Shown piece by piece: positions 17,659 through 26,108 of a DNA stretch of 64,000 nt. Source of the DNA: Dyadobacter endophyticus (lineage in GTDB: Bacteria; Bacteroidota; Bacteroidia; Cytophagales; Spirosomataceae); the NCBI RefSeq assembly GCF_014641595.1, contig NZ_BMIA01000003.1, positions 124,001 through 188,000 of the forward strand, in the 5' to 3' direction. The notes under the pieces were generated by a model. The model did not search any database. It was not told where the DNA came from and saw only the letters and a list, made by a program, of their open reading frames with translations. Every line of letters starts with the position of its first letter. Position 1 is the stretch's first letter. Position numbers and translations under genes: made by a program.

Positions 17659-19074
17659 TTACACACGCTTAAGACCCATTTTTTCACCCTCTCCGATCAT
17701 GAATTCAAAGGCAGGACCGTATTCGTTGGGAACAATCCCTTCCAGGATCGCTTCGCGCACCGCTTCCTTGATAATGCCTACTTCCCGTGCAGGCTTCAAT
17801 CCGAATGCTTCCATGATCATTTCCCCGGTAATGACCGGCTGGAAATTGCGGAGCTTGTCGCGCTCTTCCAGGTCTTTGAGCTTCTGCTCTACGAGGTTGA
17901 AATTACTGATGAAACGTCTCACCTTCTCCGGATTTTTGGAGGTAATATCTGCCCGGCACAGGTTCATCAGCGCCTCAATATCCTCACCGGCTTCAACAAG
18001 CAAACGCCGCATCGCCGAATCGGTAATTTCCTCTTTGGAAAGCACGATCGGGCGCAAATGCAGCCTGACCAGTTTTTTCACGAACCGCATTTTCTCGTTC
18101 AACGGCAATTTCATCCGGCGGAAAATCACCGGTACCATCCGCGCACCAACCTCCTCGTGGTTATGGAACGACCATCCATTACGCTTATCGAACTTCTTGG
18201 TGGCAGGCTTGGCAATATCGTGCAGAATAGCTGCCCAGCGAAGCCAGAGATCATCTGAAACCTGGCAGACATTATCCAGCACCTGCAAAGTGTGGTAAAA
18301 ATTATCCTTATGTCCTTTGCCTTCAATGTGCTCAACACCCTGCAGTTCTACCAGTTCGGGGAAAATAATGGCCAGCAGTCCTGCGTGATAGAGTAGTTTA
18401 AAACCGTAAGAAGGAGTTTTGGAAAGGATGATTTTGTTCAACTCGTCGGAAATCCGTTCCATCGACACAATACTGATGCGCTCCTTCATTTTAGTAATCG
18501 CATCGAATGTGTCAGGTTCAATATCGAAGTTGAGCTGGCTCGCAAACCGGATCGCACGCATCATGCGCAGCGGATCGTCGGAAAAAGTAATTTCGGGGTC
18601 GAGCGGGGTGCGGATAATCCTTTTACGAAGATCGCTCATGCCTTCGAACGGGTCGACCAGCTCGCCAAAAGTACCTGCATTGAGGCTGATACCCATTGCA
18701 TTGATGGTAAAATCGCGGCGGTTCTGGTCGTCGGCCAACGTGCCGTCTTCCACCGCCGGCTTACGGGAATCAGAACGATAGGACTCCTTCCGGGCGCCTA
18801 CAAACTCAATTTCGAGGTCGCCTTGACGAATTTGTGCAGTACCAAAATTCTTAAAAACACTCACATGCACATCCGGCCCAAGCCTGTTGGCCACCATTTC
18901 GGCCAGCTCGATGCCGCTGCCGATGGAAACAATGTCGATATCCTTGCTATTCCTTTTGAGTATCAGGTCCCTGACGAACCCACCGATTATATATGCCTCC
19001 ACACCCAGCTCCTTCGCAGCCGCGACAACTTTTTCCAGGACGGGGTATGGTGTCAATTGCTCTTTGAAATTCAT
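17659..19074 (-). CDS. cca: CCA-adding-type tRNA nucleotidyltransferase with HD domain
   Basis: This 471-residue protein belongs to class II tRNA nucleotidyltransferases/poly(A) polymerases. The head has IGGFVRD at about residue 30 and the catalytic pair D45-x-D47 in DIDIV, RRDFTINAM at 119-127 and DPLRMMRAIRFA at 167-178. An HD phosphohydrolase domain follows, with HD at 285-286 and HNHE at 304-307. The enzyme adds or repairs the 3' CCA end of tRNAs; the HD part is associated with phosphohydrolase activity. The start at 19074 is supported by the family-typical short N-terminus. It is transcribed alone. Confidence 0.9.
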   Translation of the reverse strand: MNFKEQLTPYPVLEKVVAAAKELGVEAYIIGGFVRDLILKRNSKDIDIVSIGSGIELAEMVANRLGPDVHVSVFKNFGTAQIRQGDLEIEFVGARKESYRSDSRKPAVEDGTLADDQNRRDFTINAMGISLNAGTFGELVDPFEGMSDLRKRIIRTPLDPEITFSDDPLRMMRAIRFASQLNFDIEPDTFDAITKMKERISIVSMERISDELNKIILSKTPSYGFKLLYHAGLLAIIFPELVELQGVEHIEGKGHKDNFYHTLQVLDNVCQVSDDLWLRWAAILHDIAKPATKKFDKRNGWSFHNHEEVGARMVPVIFRRMKLPLNEKMRFVKKLVRLHLRPIVLSKEEITDSAMRRLLVEAGEDIEALMNLCRADITSKNPEKVRRFISNFNLVEQKLKDLEERDKLRNFQPVITGEMIMEAFGLKPAREVGIIKEAVREAILEGIVPNEYGPAFEFMIGEGEKMGLKRV

Positions 19075-19172
19075 GCCGCAAAGGTAGGGAATTCTTGTTC
19101 GACATGAAGCGCGGGGGGATTACTGAACCATTGATATTCGCGAATAAGCGTACAGACCCGACGTGCCGGTAC

Positions 19173-19376
19173 CTAGACTTTTTCCACCCCAACCTTGACG
19201 GCTTCAACCGGCTTCGGTATCTCTATCGGATAATGCTCATTGTCGTAGGCTTCAATAAGATCAGCAAGCATACCTGCTTCGTCGCCTTCCGGCGTACCGA
19301 TCGGCGCGTCAAAGACCTCATTAAATCTTTTCAGGGCCTGATCGAATTCCTCTTCTGTTTCGATTGGTTTAAGCAT
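19173..19376 (-). CDS. HigA-like antitoxin lacking the HTH domain
   Basis: This 67-residue protein matches the N-terminal part of the HigA family that pairs with HigB: LKPIETEEEFDQALKRFNEVFDAP, then GTPEGDEAGMLADLIEAYDNEHYPI. The usual protein is nearly twice as long and continues into a Cro/C1-type helix-turn-helix. Here the frame stops right after PVEAVKVGVEKV, and none of the frames beyond the stop encodes an HTH. It follows the toxin gene by two bases, the normal higBA order. It may still neutralise the toxin but should be unable to repress the operon by itself. Confidence 0.7.
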   Translation of the reverse strand: MLKPIETEEEFDQALKRFNEVFDAPIGTPEGDEAGMLADLIEAYDNEHYPIEIPKPVEAVKVGVEKV

Positions 19377-19378
19377 GA

Positions 19379-19672
19379 TTAAATCAAATTTGCGTCGATT
19401 TTGTCGTATTTCTGATGCGTTCCGATAAAGCGAATAAAAATAAACTGCCTCTCAAATTCGAAGCGAGCAACTAACCGATAACTGTTGCCTTTGATGTTAA
19501 ACACCATGCGACTATCCTTCAATATACTCACATGACAAAAAACTTCTTTGACATCAACAGGCGACTTCCATTCGGCCCTAACCGCCAACTCATACCATTT
19601 CCGGAGATACTCTTCCGAATCGGGGTGCTTTTCCCAAAAATTTTGCAGTGTGCGTTTCACGAAAACCCTCAT
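19379..19672 (-). CDS. higB: HigB-type mRNA interferase toxin
   Basis: The 97-residue protein starting at MRVFVKRTLQNFWEKHPDSEEYLRKWY belongs to the HigB branch of the RelE superfamily: WKSPVDVKEVF, then VFNIKGNSYRLVARFEFERQFIFIRFIGTHQKYDKID. The final FIGTHxxYDKID is the family signature. Such toxins cleave mRNA on the ribosome. An in-frame Met sixteen codons upstream would add a non-homologous leader, so the inner Met is preferred. The antitoxin gene follows after two bases. Confidence 0.85.
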   Translation of the reverse strand: MRVFVKRTLQNFWEKHPDSEEYLRKWYELAVRAEWKSPVDVKEVFCHVSILKDSRMVFNIKGNSYRLVARFEFERQFIFIRFIGTHQKYDKIDANLI

Positions 19673-19768
19673 GGATAATCTGTTTACTAAAATACAATGT
19701 TCCGGGGCATGGAACATCATTTAGACGTCAGAATATCGAAAGGGTAACGGTTTGTAGAATAAACTTTT

Positions 19769-20140
19769 TCAGGAATTCACCATAAAAAACGCCGTCCGCG
19801 GGAACCGGTCAAACAACTCATCTTTCAGCTCTTTGCTGAGTGGCAATTCGCTCACGGCGGATGCCATGCATTGCAGCCAGGCCACGGCGTCGTCTTCGGT
19901 GATGGTGTGGGGCATGTGACGGGCTCGCATCATGGGATGACCGTACACATCGGAGTAGAGTTGCGGGCCACCGAGGAATTGGGTGAGGAAAAGACGCTGC
20001 TTTTCCTTGATCAGGTCTTTGTCCGTTTTGAAAAGCCGGGAAATGAGCTCATGCTCAAAAACCTGATCGTAGAATTTATCGGTGAGTTGCCGCAGCGCGG
20101 CGTCGCCGCCAATGCGCTCGTATAATGACTGTTGTTCCAT
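19769..20140 (-). CDS. Group II-like truncated haemoglobin
   Basis: The 123-residue protein from MEQQSLYERIGG is a 2-on-2 globin. LYERIGGDAALRQLTDKFYDQV forms the B-helix region. The segment FLGGPQLYSDVYGHPMMRARHMPHTI contains the proximal haem His (His75 with this start), and AWLQCM follows. The GGPxLY / GHPMMRARH pattern is typical of group II (TrHbO/YjbI-type) proteins, which bind oxygen and protect against reactive oxygen or nitrogen species. A longer start adding seven residues is possible. Neighbouring genes show no functional link. Confidence 0.9.
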   Translation of the reverse strand: MEQQSLYERIGGDAALRQLTDKFYDQVFEHELISRLFKTDKDLIKEKQRLFLTQFLGGPQLYSDVYGHPMMRARHMPHTITEDDAVAWLQCMASAVSELPLSKELKDELFDRFPRTAFFMVNS

Positions 20141-20224
20141 AAAATTAGCTACCGGATTCACTACCGGCCAACTTTACAACTCCGAAGCTACCGCCACAGG
20201 TTCCCACAGCGATCATGACTGTTA

Positions 20225-20998
20225 TCAGTTCTCGAAACGCATATGCTTCACCGATTCCCCGGAGCGGGCAAGTTCGGTCAATGCTTCAATGCCGATTTCG
20301 AGATGCTGTTTCACATAGCTCGACGTCACTTTTTTGTCGCTTTCCTCGGTTTTTACACCTTCCGGCACCAGTGGATTGTCGGAAACGAGCAGCAATGCGC
20401 CGTGCGGAATGGAGTTTGCGAAACCTACAATGAATATAGTAGCGGTTTCCATGTCGATGGCCATCGCGCGGATTTCCCGCAGGTATTCCTTGAAGCTGTC
20501 GTCGTGCTCCCAGATGCGGCGGTTGGTGGTATAAACCGTGCCGGTCCAGTAATCGAGCTTCTGCTTTTTAATGGCGGCCGAAACGGTACTTTGCAAACGG
20601 AAGGACGGTAATGCCGGAATCTCAGAGGGCATGTAGTCATCGCTCGTACCTTCGCCACGGATAGCGGCGATCGGGAGGATCAGGTCACCTACCTGTGTTT
20701 TCTTCAAACCACCACATTTACCCAAAAACAACACAGCCTTTGGATTAATGGCGGATAATAAGTCCATTACGGTAGCAGCCATAGGGCTCCCCATCCCGAA
20801 ATTGATAATGGTAATATCCTTCGCTGTCGCGGTTTGCATGGCGCGGCCCTGTCCCCGTACTTCCACCCCGAACTTTTCGGCGAACATGGTCACATAATTT
20901 CCGAAGTTGGTCAGCAGGATGTAACTTCCAAACTCCTCCACAGGCGTACCCGTATAGCGTGGGAGCCAGTTTTCGACGATCTGTTCTTTGGTGGTCAT
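20225..20998 (-). CDS. amn: AMP nucleosidase (short form)
   Basis: This 257-residue cytoplasmic enzyme belongs to the purine nucleoside phosphorylase fold and matches the Bacteroidota short AMP nucleosidase, which splits AMP into adenine and ribose 5-phosphate. Visible motifs are INFGMGSPMAATVMDLL, FLGKCGGLKKTQVGDLILP, AIDMETATIF (the substrate-binding Glu) and LLVSDNPL near residue 208. It lacks the N-terminal regulatory domain of the enterobacterial enzyme. It diverges from the gene at 21050. Confidence 0.9.
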   Translation of the reverse strand: MTTKEQIVENWLPRYTGTPVEEFGSYILLTNFGNYVTMFAEKFGVEVRGQGRAMQTATAKDITIINFGMGSPMAATVMDLLSAINPKAVLFLGKCGGLKKTQVGDLILPIAAIRGEGTSDDYMPSEIPALPSFRLQSTVSAAIKKQKLDYWTGTVYTTNRRIWEHDDSFKEYLREIRAMAIDMETATIFIVGFANSIPHGALLLVSDNPLVPEGVKTEESDKKVTSSYVKQHLEIGIEALTELARSGESVKHMRFEN

Positions 20999-21049
20999 GA
21001 AATTAGCAGGTTTGTTGGTGAAGGCACCAGGGGTTGATTATCTTCGTTC

Positions 21050-21499
21050 ATGGAATCATTGAACCTTCCCGGATTCGCCTACAAAGTTAAGCAGGTAAAC
21101 GGGAAACCGCATATTTTCGACATCATCCGCAGGAAATTCGTAACGCTCACTCCTGAAGAATGGGTGCGCCAGCATTTCATCCATTTGCTCATCACGCATT
21201 ATGGCTATCCCAAATCGCTTTTCGCGATAGAGACTGGCTTACAATACAATACGCTCGCCAAGCGTACCGACATCATGGTACTTTCCAACAATGCATTGCC
21301 ATTCCTGCTGGTCGAATGCAAAGCCCCGTTCGTTAGTGTTTCAGACGCCACTTTCGCGCAGATCAGTCGTTATAATTTCACATTACAACCTCAATACCTG
21401 GCAGTTACCAACGGAATGGCACACTATTGCTTCCAGGCTGTGAACGGGCAAATCCATTTCATGGACGATTTCCCCCAATACCGCGATTTCAATTCCTGA
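21050..21499 (+). CDS. HSDR_N-domain protein (type I restriction-like N-terminal domain)
   Basis: This 149-residue protein corresponds to the HSDR_N_2 family: VRQHFIHLLITHYGYPKSLFAIE, RTDIMVLSNNALPFLLVECKAP (the D-x(n)-ExK nuclease motif), FAQISRYNFTLQPQYLAVTNG. The fold is the nuclease domain of type I restriction subunits, but stand-alone versions are widespread in Bacteroidota next to housekeeping genes and are not part of a restriction system here (no hsdM or hsdS nearby). It starts 51 bases from the divergent amn gene. Confidence 0.85.
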   Translation: MESLNLPGFAYKVKQVNGKPHIFDIIRRKFVTLTPEEWVRQHFIHLLITHYGYPKSLFAIETGLQYNTLAKRTDIMVLSNNALPFLLVECKAPFVSVSDATFAQISRYNFTLQPQYLAVTNGMAHYCFQAVNGQIHFMDDFPQYRDFNS

Positions 21500-21503
21500 C
21501 CAC

Positions 21504-21537
21504 AAAAAAAACCTGTCCAATACAGACAGGTTCTTTT
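21504..21537. terminator. Terminator between convergent genes
   Basis: AACCTGTC (21510-21517) pairs with GACAGGTT (21525-21532); an A-run precedes and TCTTTT follows. It separates the gene ending at 21499 from the convergent YceI gene and can act in both directions. Confidence 0.8.
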
Positions 21538-21593
21538 AACATTCAGGTCATACAAATGCCGACGGTTGATACCAGGCAACCGCCTGCGGGTAA

Positions 21594-22202
21594 TTATTTT
21601 GCAGCAACCAATTTCACGTCGATAGAGAAATCGTCGTGGATCATTTTGTCGCCGAGGTTATCGAAAAATGATTTCGAGTTGTATTTAATGTCGTATTTCG
21701 AACGGTCAACAACGAGTGTACCAGTCGCTTCCGCACCAGTAGCAGTAGTTTTAACGGTTACAGGGAAAGTTACCGGTTTGGTAATGCCTTTGATCGTCAG
21801 GTCGCCGGTTACATCGTAAACACCGGTTGCTTTTGGAGTAGCTTTTGTCACTACGAAAGTTGCAGTAGGGTGTTTTTCAACGCCGAAGAAATCGTCGGAT
21901 TTCAAGTGTCCGATCAGTTTACCGTTGTATTCTTTGTCGGTAAGATCAGTACAAGTAATGCTGTTCAGGTCGGCAACGAATTTACCGCCGGTCAATTTAG
22001 CGCCGTCCAACGTGATCGTTCCTTCTTTCAAGGTGATTTTACCTGTGTGCTCGCCGGTAACTTTTTTACCCACCCAGGTCAGTTCGCTTTTAGCAGGATT
22101 CACTTTCAGGCTGGTGGCTTTTTTACCATTGTCTGCTGAAACAGAAGAAGATACAAACAACGCTACTGCAAGAGATGCGACAAAAAATTTAATTGATTTC
22201 AT
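21594..22202 (-). CDS. YceI-family exported lipid-binding-like protein
   Basis: This 202-residue protein has a signal peptide ending at SVSADNGK (about residue 24). The rest is a YceI lipocalin-like beta-barrel: SELTWVGKKVTGEHTG, then GGKFVADLNSITCTDL, LIGHLKSDDFFGVEKHPTATF, VTGDLTIKGITKPVTFPV and DRSKYDIKYNSKSFF. YceI proteins bind polyisoprenoid-type lipids in the periplasm. A MarR-family gene lies 52 bases upstream on the same strand, an arrangement common in Bacteroidota, so the regulator may control yceI. Confidence 0.93.
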   Translation of the reverse strand: MKSIKFFVASLAVALFVSSSVSADNGKKATSLKVNPAKSELTWVGKKVTGEHTGKITLKEGTITLDGAKLTGGKFVADLNSITCTDLTDKEYNGKLIGHLKSDDFFGVEKHPTATFVVTKATPKATGVYDVTGDLTIKGITKPVTFPVTVKTTATGAEATGTLVVDRSKYDIKYNSKSFFDNLGDKMIHDDFSIDVKLVAAK

Positions 22203-22254
22203 TGTAGTTTTGATTAAAAATTAAAGTGAATTATGGATTTGTGTTAATTGTGTT

Positions 22255-22719
22255 CTAAGCTTGATTTTCGTTTTCCCGCAGCTTGTCGAGCAATGCGCTG
22301 ATCTGCTCGGCTTCCGCTTCGGAAATAATATTGAAACGGTTTTCCCAATCCTCAATAAACGGGTCCAGCACTTTCAGCAGGTCGAGCCCTTCTTCGGTAA
22401 TCACAACGTCCACGGCGCGGCGGTCGCTTTCACAGGATGTCCGCTTGGCCAGGTTCTTCGCCAGCAGTTTGTCCACAAGCCGGGACGTGTTGGAACTCTT
22501 ATCGAGCATGCGCTCCGTAATGTCGCTCACCTTGATCGGGTTGCCCTGCTGTCCCCTCAGAATCCTCAGCACGTTATATTGTTGTGGCGTAATGTCGTGC
22601 TCCTTGAAAGATTCCAGCTGCTTATATTCGAGCCACTTGGTGGTATACACCAGGTTTAATGCCAGCTTTTGGAAGGGGCTTCGAAATTTTTTTTGCTTTA
22701 TATCAGTTTCAATAGACAT
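22255..22719 (-). CDS. MarR-family transcriptional regulator
   Basis: The 154-residue protein starting at MSIETDIKQKKFRSPFQKLALNL is a MarR-type winged helix regulator: FKEHDITPQQYNVLRILRGQQGNPIKVSDITERMLDKSSNTSRLVDKL carries the DNA-binding helices (about residues 40-87) and SDRRAVDVVITEEGLDLL the wing. A longer frame adds 21 residues lying in the AT-rich promoter region, so the inner Met is preferred. A palindrome in the promoter region suggests autoregulation. The yceI gene follows. Confidence 0.88.
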   Translation of the reverse strand: MSIETDIKQKKFRSPFQKLALNLVYTTKWLEYKQLESFKEHDITPQQYNVLRILRGQQGNPIKVSDITERMLDKSSNTSRLVDKLLAKNLAKRTSCESDRRAVDVVITEEGLDLLKVLDPFIEDWENRFNIISEAEAEQISALLDKLRENENQA

Positions 22720-22745
22720 AGCCAATCGGGTTAAATGCAATAATG

Positions 22746-22771
22746 ATGTATATACATTTAATGTATTAACA
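22746..22771. promoter_or_regulatory. AT-rich palindromic operator candidate upstream of marR
   Basis: ATGTATATACAT (22746-22757) is a perfect 12-bp palindrome and is followed at once by a second near-palindrome, TTAATGTATTAA. It sits 27 bases before the MarR start. MarR proteins typically bind such AT-rich inverted repeats, so autoregulation of marR-yceI is likely but unproven. Confidence 0.4.
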
Positions 22772-22880
22772 TCTATTGGCAAAGAAATAGTTCAGTCAGG
22801 TAAAAAATATTTTAAAAAATTTTATCAAAGGATAGAGAAATACAAGTAAGTAACTGATTTCCAATGACAAAAATTGAATA

Positions 22881-22922
22881 CCAATAACAACCACCTGACT
22901 ACCCCAATGACAACCACCTGAC
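22881..22922. repeat. Two 19-bp direct repeats abutting the maf start
   Basis: Units CCAATAACAACCACCTGAC (22881-22899) and CCAATGACAACCACCTGAC (22904-22922) differ by one base. A partial unit starts at 22861. The second touches the maf ATG. The reverse-complement core GTCAGGTGgTTGTCA recurs in loose form at 60661-60725, so this is probably a dispersed intergenic repeat. Confidence 0.6.
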
Positions 22923-23498
22923 ATGATCCCGTTAAAAAAACCGCTGATCCTCGCCTCCAACTCCCCCAGAAGAAAACAATTACTACACGAAGCCGGCTTT
23001 GAATTCGTCGTTGAAGTGCTCCCCACCGATGAAAGCTACCCCGCAGAGTTACCCGCAGAAGCGGTAGCAGGTTATATTTCACGGGAAAAAGCCGAGCAGT
23101 TCCGTGGCCACAGCCCCGAATCCCTGGTATTGACGGCGGACACGGTTGTGATCGCTGACCACCACATTCTCGGCAAGCCAGCCGACCAGGAAGATGCCTT
23201 CCGGATGATCCGGATACTTTCAGGCAGAAGCCACAAGGTTGTGACAGCGGTGAGCCTGTTGTCGGATGGTGAAATTCAAACCGTGGCCGATATAGCAGAA
23301 GTTTATTTCCGAAACTTGGAAGATTGGGAAATCAACCACTATATTGAGCAATACAAACCCTTCGACAAAGCTGGCTCCTATGGCATCCAGGAGTGGATAG
23401 GGATGGTCGGGATAGAGAAAATCGAAGGGTCGTACTACACGATTATGGGCTTGCCGGTCCAGGTCGTTTACCAGCTATTGAAACCGCATTTTCATTAA
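22923..23498 (+). CDS. maf: Maf-family nucleoside triphosphate pyrophosphatase
   Basis: This 191-residue cytoplasmic enzyme hydrolyses non-canonical or house-cleaning nucleoside triphosphates to monophosphates. LASNSPRRKQLLHEAGFEF (the SxSPRR phosphate-binding loop), SLVLTADTVV with the catalytic Asp, and YKPFDKAGSYGIQEW are all present; the last motif fits the dTTP/UTP-specific (YhdE-like) subgroup. The ATG directly follows a 19-bp repeat. A GH13 gene starts nine bases after its stop, so the two may be co-transcribed. Confidence 0.92.
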   Translation: MIPLKKPLILASNSPRRKQLLHEAGFEFVVEVLPTDESYPAELPAEAVAGYISREKAEQFRGHSPESLVLTADTVVIADHHILGKPADQEDAFRMIRILSGRSHKVVTAVSLLSDGEIQTVADIAEVYFRNLEDWEINHYIEQYKPFDKAGSYGIQEWIGMVGIEKIEGSYYTIMGLPVQVVYQLLKPHFH

Positions 23499-23507
23499 TG
23501 CCCCGCT

Positions 23508-25037
23508 ATGTTTGCAGACAGGTCAGCCAGTATCCCGAAAGTTTGTTATGAGATATTCGTCCGTTCTTTCTGCGATTCGAATGGCGACGGCATCGGCGAC
23601 CTGAACGGTATTATTTCCAAACTGGATTACCTGGCCGATCTGGGTATCGAGGCGATCTGGCTCACGCCAATCCATCCTTCACCAAGCTACCACAAATACG
23701 ACGTCACCGACTACTACGCCATCGATCCCGAATATGGCACGATGGGCGACTTCAGGCGTCTGCTCGCGGGTGCGCACGAGCGCGGGATCGCCATTTACCT
23801 CGACCTCATCGTGAACCACACCAGCACACTGCATCCGTGGTTCGAGGAAGCGCGCAAAAGCAAGGACAATCCCTACCGGCACTTCTATTGGTGGATGAAC
23901 GAAGATCAGATCGATCACCTCGGTATTTCTGAACGGGAAACCTCCGACGATTCGCAGGTTGTCTACCCATGGCACAAGAACCCCGGTGACGACGAAAAGT
24001 ATTACGGCCTTTTTTACAAAGGCATGCCCGACCTCAACTATCATTCGGAGGCATTGCGGGAAGAAATCGCTAAAATTATCCGTTTCTGGTTGAATGACGT
24101 GGGTGTAGATGGGTTTCGTCTCGACGCGGCCAGGCATATTTACCCCGAATGGGATCAGGAGCAGAGCACTAGTTTCTGGGAGTTTTTTTCAAAAATCGTG
24201 GGAGAAGTAAAGCCGGGTGCATTTACAGTAGCCGAAGTATGGGCCGAAACCGAAGAGGTAGCCCCCTATTTCCGCAACTTGAATGCCACTTTTCATTTCG
24301 ATCTCAGCTTTGCATTGCAACGTATGCTCCTGGCCGGGCGCGATGAGGAGATCATCGACAAATTACAGGCGAGTTTTAATCTGTTCCAAAAATACAACCC
24401 GCTATTTGTCAATGCGATTATGCTTACCAACCATGACCAGGAGCGGATAGGGAGCGTTGTAGGCGGCGATATCGAAAAGATCAAACTTGCCGCCAGTATT
24501 CTGCTTACACTCCCGGGCCAGCCCTATTTATACTATGGGGAAGAAATTGGGATGCTGGGGAAAAAGCCAGATCCCTACATTCGCGAGCCTTTCCTCTGGG
24601 CGCCCGACCCCGACGATCCGCAATTGACCAACTGGATCACGCCGGAATTTACAACCCTGAAAACAGTGGCGCCCCTTTCGGAACAGACCGGCGATTTAAA
24701 TTCTGTTTTCAATCATTACAAAAAACTCATACACCTGCGCAGAAGCGAGCCCGCGCTGAACCAGATCCTTGCGCCCAACCTGCAACCCGTGCGCCTGGGG
24801 GACGATCGGCTGCTCGCCTATTTCCGCCCGCACGTCGACCGGTCGCTCGTTATCATTCATAATCTCGGAGATACCGAAAGTGAATTAACAATACCCGAAG
24901 ATAAATCGCTGTTTACCCAAGTGCTGTTCTCGACTGATCCATTGCATGAGACGAATCTGACGACGAAGCGGTTATCCGCACATTCGAGTATCATTCTGGC
25001 ACCGGCGGGCAATACCCGCACTGGCGAAAAGCAGTAG
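23508..25037 (+). CDS. GH13 alpha-amylase-family glycoside hydrolase
   Basis: This 509-residue protein is a GH13 (beta/alpha)8-barrel enzyme without signal peptide, so cytoplasmic. The four conserved regions are DLIVNHTS (about 99-106), GFRLDAARH with the nucleophile Asp206, FTVAEVW with the acid/base Glu243, and LTNHDQER with the transition-state Asp310. A small C-terminal beta domain follows (about 415-500). The opening VCYEIFVRSFCDSNGDGIGDLNGI resembles oligo-1,6-glucosidase and trehalose synthase relatives. Exact specificity (alpha-glucosidase, amylase or trehalose synthase-like) cannot be settled by eye. Confidence 0.9.
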   Translation: MFADRSASIPKVCYEIFVRSFCDSNGDGIGDLNGIISKLDYLADLGIEAIWLTPIHPSPSYHKYDVTDYYAIDPEYGTMGDFRRLLAGAHERGIAIYLDLIVNHTSTLHPWFEEARKSKDNPYRHFYWWMNEDQIDHLGISERETSDDSQVVYPWHKNPGDDEKYYGLFYKGMPDLNYHSEALREEIAKIIRFWLNDVGVDGFRLDAARHIYPEWDQEQSTSFWEFFSKIVGEVKPGAFTVAEVWAETEEVAPYFRNLNATFHFDLSFALQRMLLAGRDEEIIDKLQASFNLFQKYNPLFVNAIMLTNHDQERIGSVVGGDIEKIKLAASILLTLPGQPYLYYGEEIGMLGKKPDPYIREPFLWAPDPDDPQLTNWITPEFTTLKTVAPLSEQTGDLNSVFNHYKKLIHLRRSEPALNQILAPNLQPVRLGDDRLLAYFRPHVDRSLVIIHNLGDTESELTIPEDKSLFTQVLFSTDPLHETNLTTKRLSAHSSIILAPAGNTRTGEKQ

Positions 25038-25097
25038 GGAAGTACCGCACCGGTTCTTTATTGCTAAATCGTTGTCGGTACTGCAAATGCATTCCCT

Positions 25098-26108
25098 ATG
25101 AAATCCGGTATTGTTTCCACCTGTCTGATCCTCCTTCTGACCTGTACTGCTATGGCGCAAAAGTCCTACCCTACGATGGGCAAGATCGTCTATGAAGATC
25201 CCTCATTCGAAAAATTGTTGTCCAAAGAGGCTAAAATTGAAGTGTTAGCTTCGGGATTCGAGTGGTCGGAAGGGCCGGTGTGGGTTAAAGACGGCGGTTA
25301 CCTGCTGTTTTCAGACGTTCCAAAGAACAAGGTTTACAAATGGGATGAGAAGGAAGGTCTTTCCATATTTCTCGAACCATCGGGCTATACCGGCCGCGGC
25401 GTTTACAGTGACGAACCTGGCAGCAACGGCCTGATTATCGACAACAAAGGCCGCCTCGTTTCCTGCGAACACGGCGACCGCCGCATTTCGGCCATGCCTT
25501 TAAATATTGGTGGAAAAGTTACGCTGGCAGATAATTTCGAAGGCAAGCGCTTCAACAGCCCCAACGACGTGGTGCAGCACAGCAACGGCGATTACTACTT
25601 CACCGATCCGCCGTACGGCCTTGCCAAAAAACACGAAGACCCCACCCGCGAAATCCCGCAATTCGGCGTGTACCGCATTCATAAAGACGGCAAGGTGAGT
25701 ATGCAGGCGAGCGACCTCAGCCGCCCGAACGGCCTCGCGTTCTCACCCGACGGTAAGACCTTGTATGTTGCCCAATCCGACCCCGAGAAGTCGATCTGGA
25801 TGGCTTACCCGCTCGATGCGAACGGCAATGCGGGCAAGGGAAAGCTGGTTTACGATGCCACGTCCATGGGTAAAAGAGGCGTTCCCGGCCTGCCCGACGG
25901 CCTCAAAATTGATAAAGATGGCAACCTGTGGTCGTCCGGCCCGGGCGGCATGCTCATTATCAGCCCCGCCGGAAAGCTGCTCGGCCGCATCGAAATGGGC
26001 GAACTGACCTCCAATTGCGCCTGGGGGAATGATGGATCCACATTATATATGACGGTAGACGGCTACGTTTGCCGCATTAAAACCAATACAAAAGGCGCGG
26101 GCTGGTAA
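25098..26108 (+). CDS. Secreted SMP-30/gluconolactonase-like protein
   Basis: This 336-residue protein has a signal peptide ending at TAMAQK (about residue 20). The mature six-bladed propeller shows SEGPVWVKDGGYLLFSDVPKNKVYKWD, GSNGLIIDNKGRLVSCEHGDRRI and FNSPNDVVQHSNGDYYFTDPPYG, which carry the divalent-metal ligands (Glu, Asn, Asp) of the SMP-30/gluconolactonase/LRE family. The likely role is hydrolysis of sugar lactones in the periplasm. It stands alone between the GH13 gene and a convergent lipoprotein gene. Confidence 0.9.
   Translation: MKSGIVSTCLILLLTCTAMAQKSYPTMGKIVYEDPSFEKLLSKEAKIEVLASGFEWSEGPVWVKDGGYLLFSDVPKNKVYKWDEKEGLSIFLEPSGYTGRGVYSDEPGSNGLIIDNKGRLVSCEHGDRRISAMPLNIGGKVTLADNFEGKRFNSPNDVVQHSNGDYYFTDPPYGLAKKHEDPTREIPQFGVYRIHKDGKVSMQASDLSRPNGLAFSPDGKTLYVAQSDPEKSIWMAYPLDANGNAGKGKLVYDATSMGKRGVPGLPDGLKIDKDGNLWSSGPGGMLIISPAGKLLGRIEMGELTSNCAWGNDGSTLYMTVDGYVCRIKTNTKGAGW

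Noticed and set aside
21050..21499. Part of a type I restriction system
   Set aside because: Only a stand-alone N-terminal nuclease-like domain is present; no hsdM, hsdS or helicase part is nearby.
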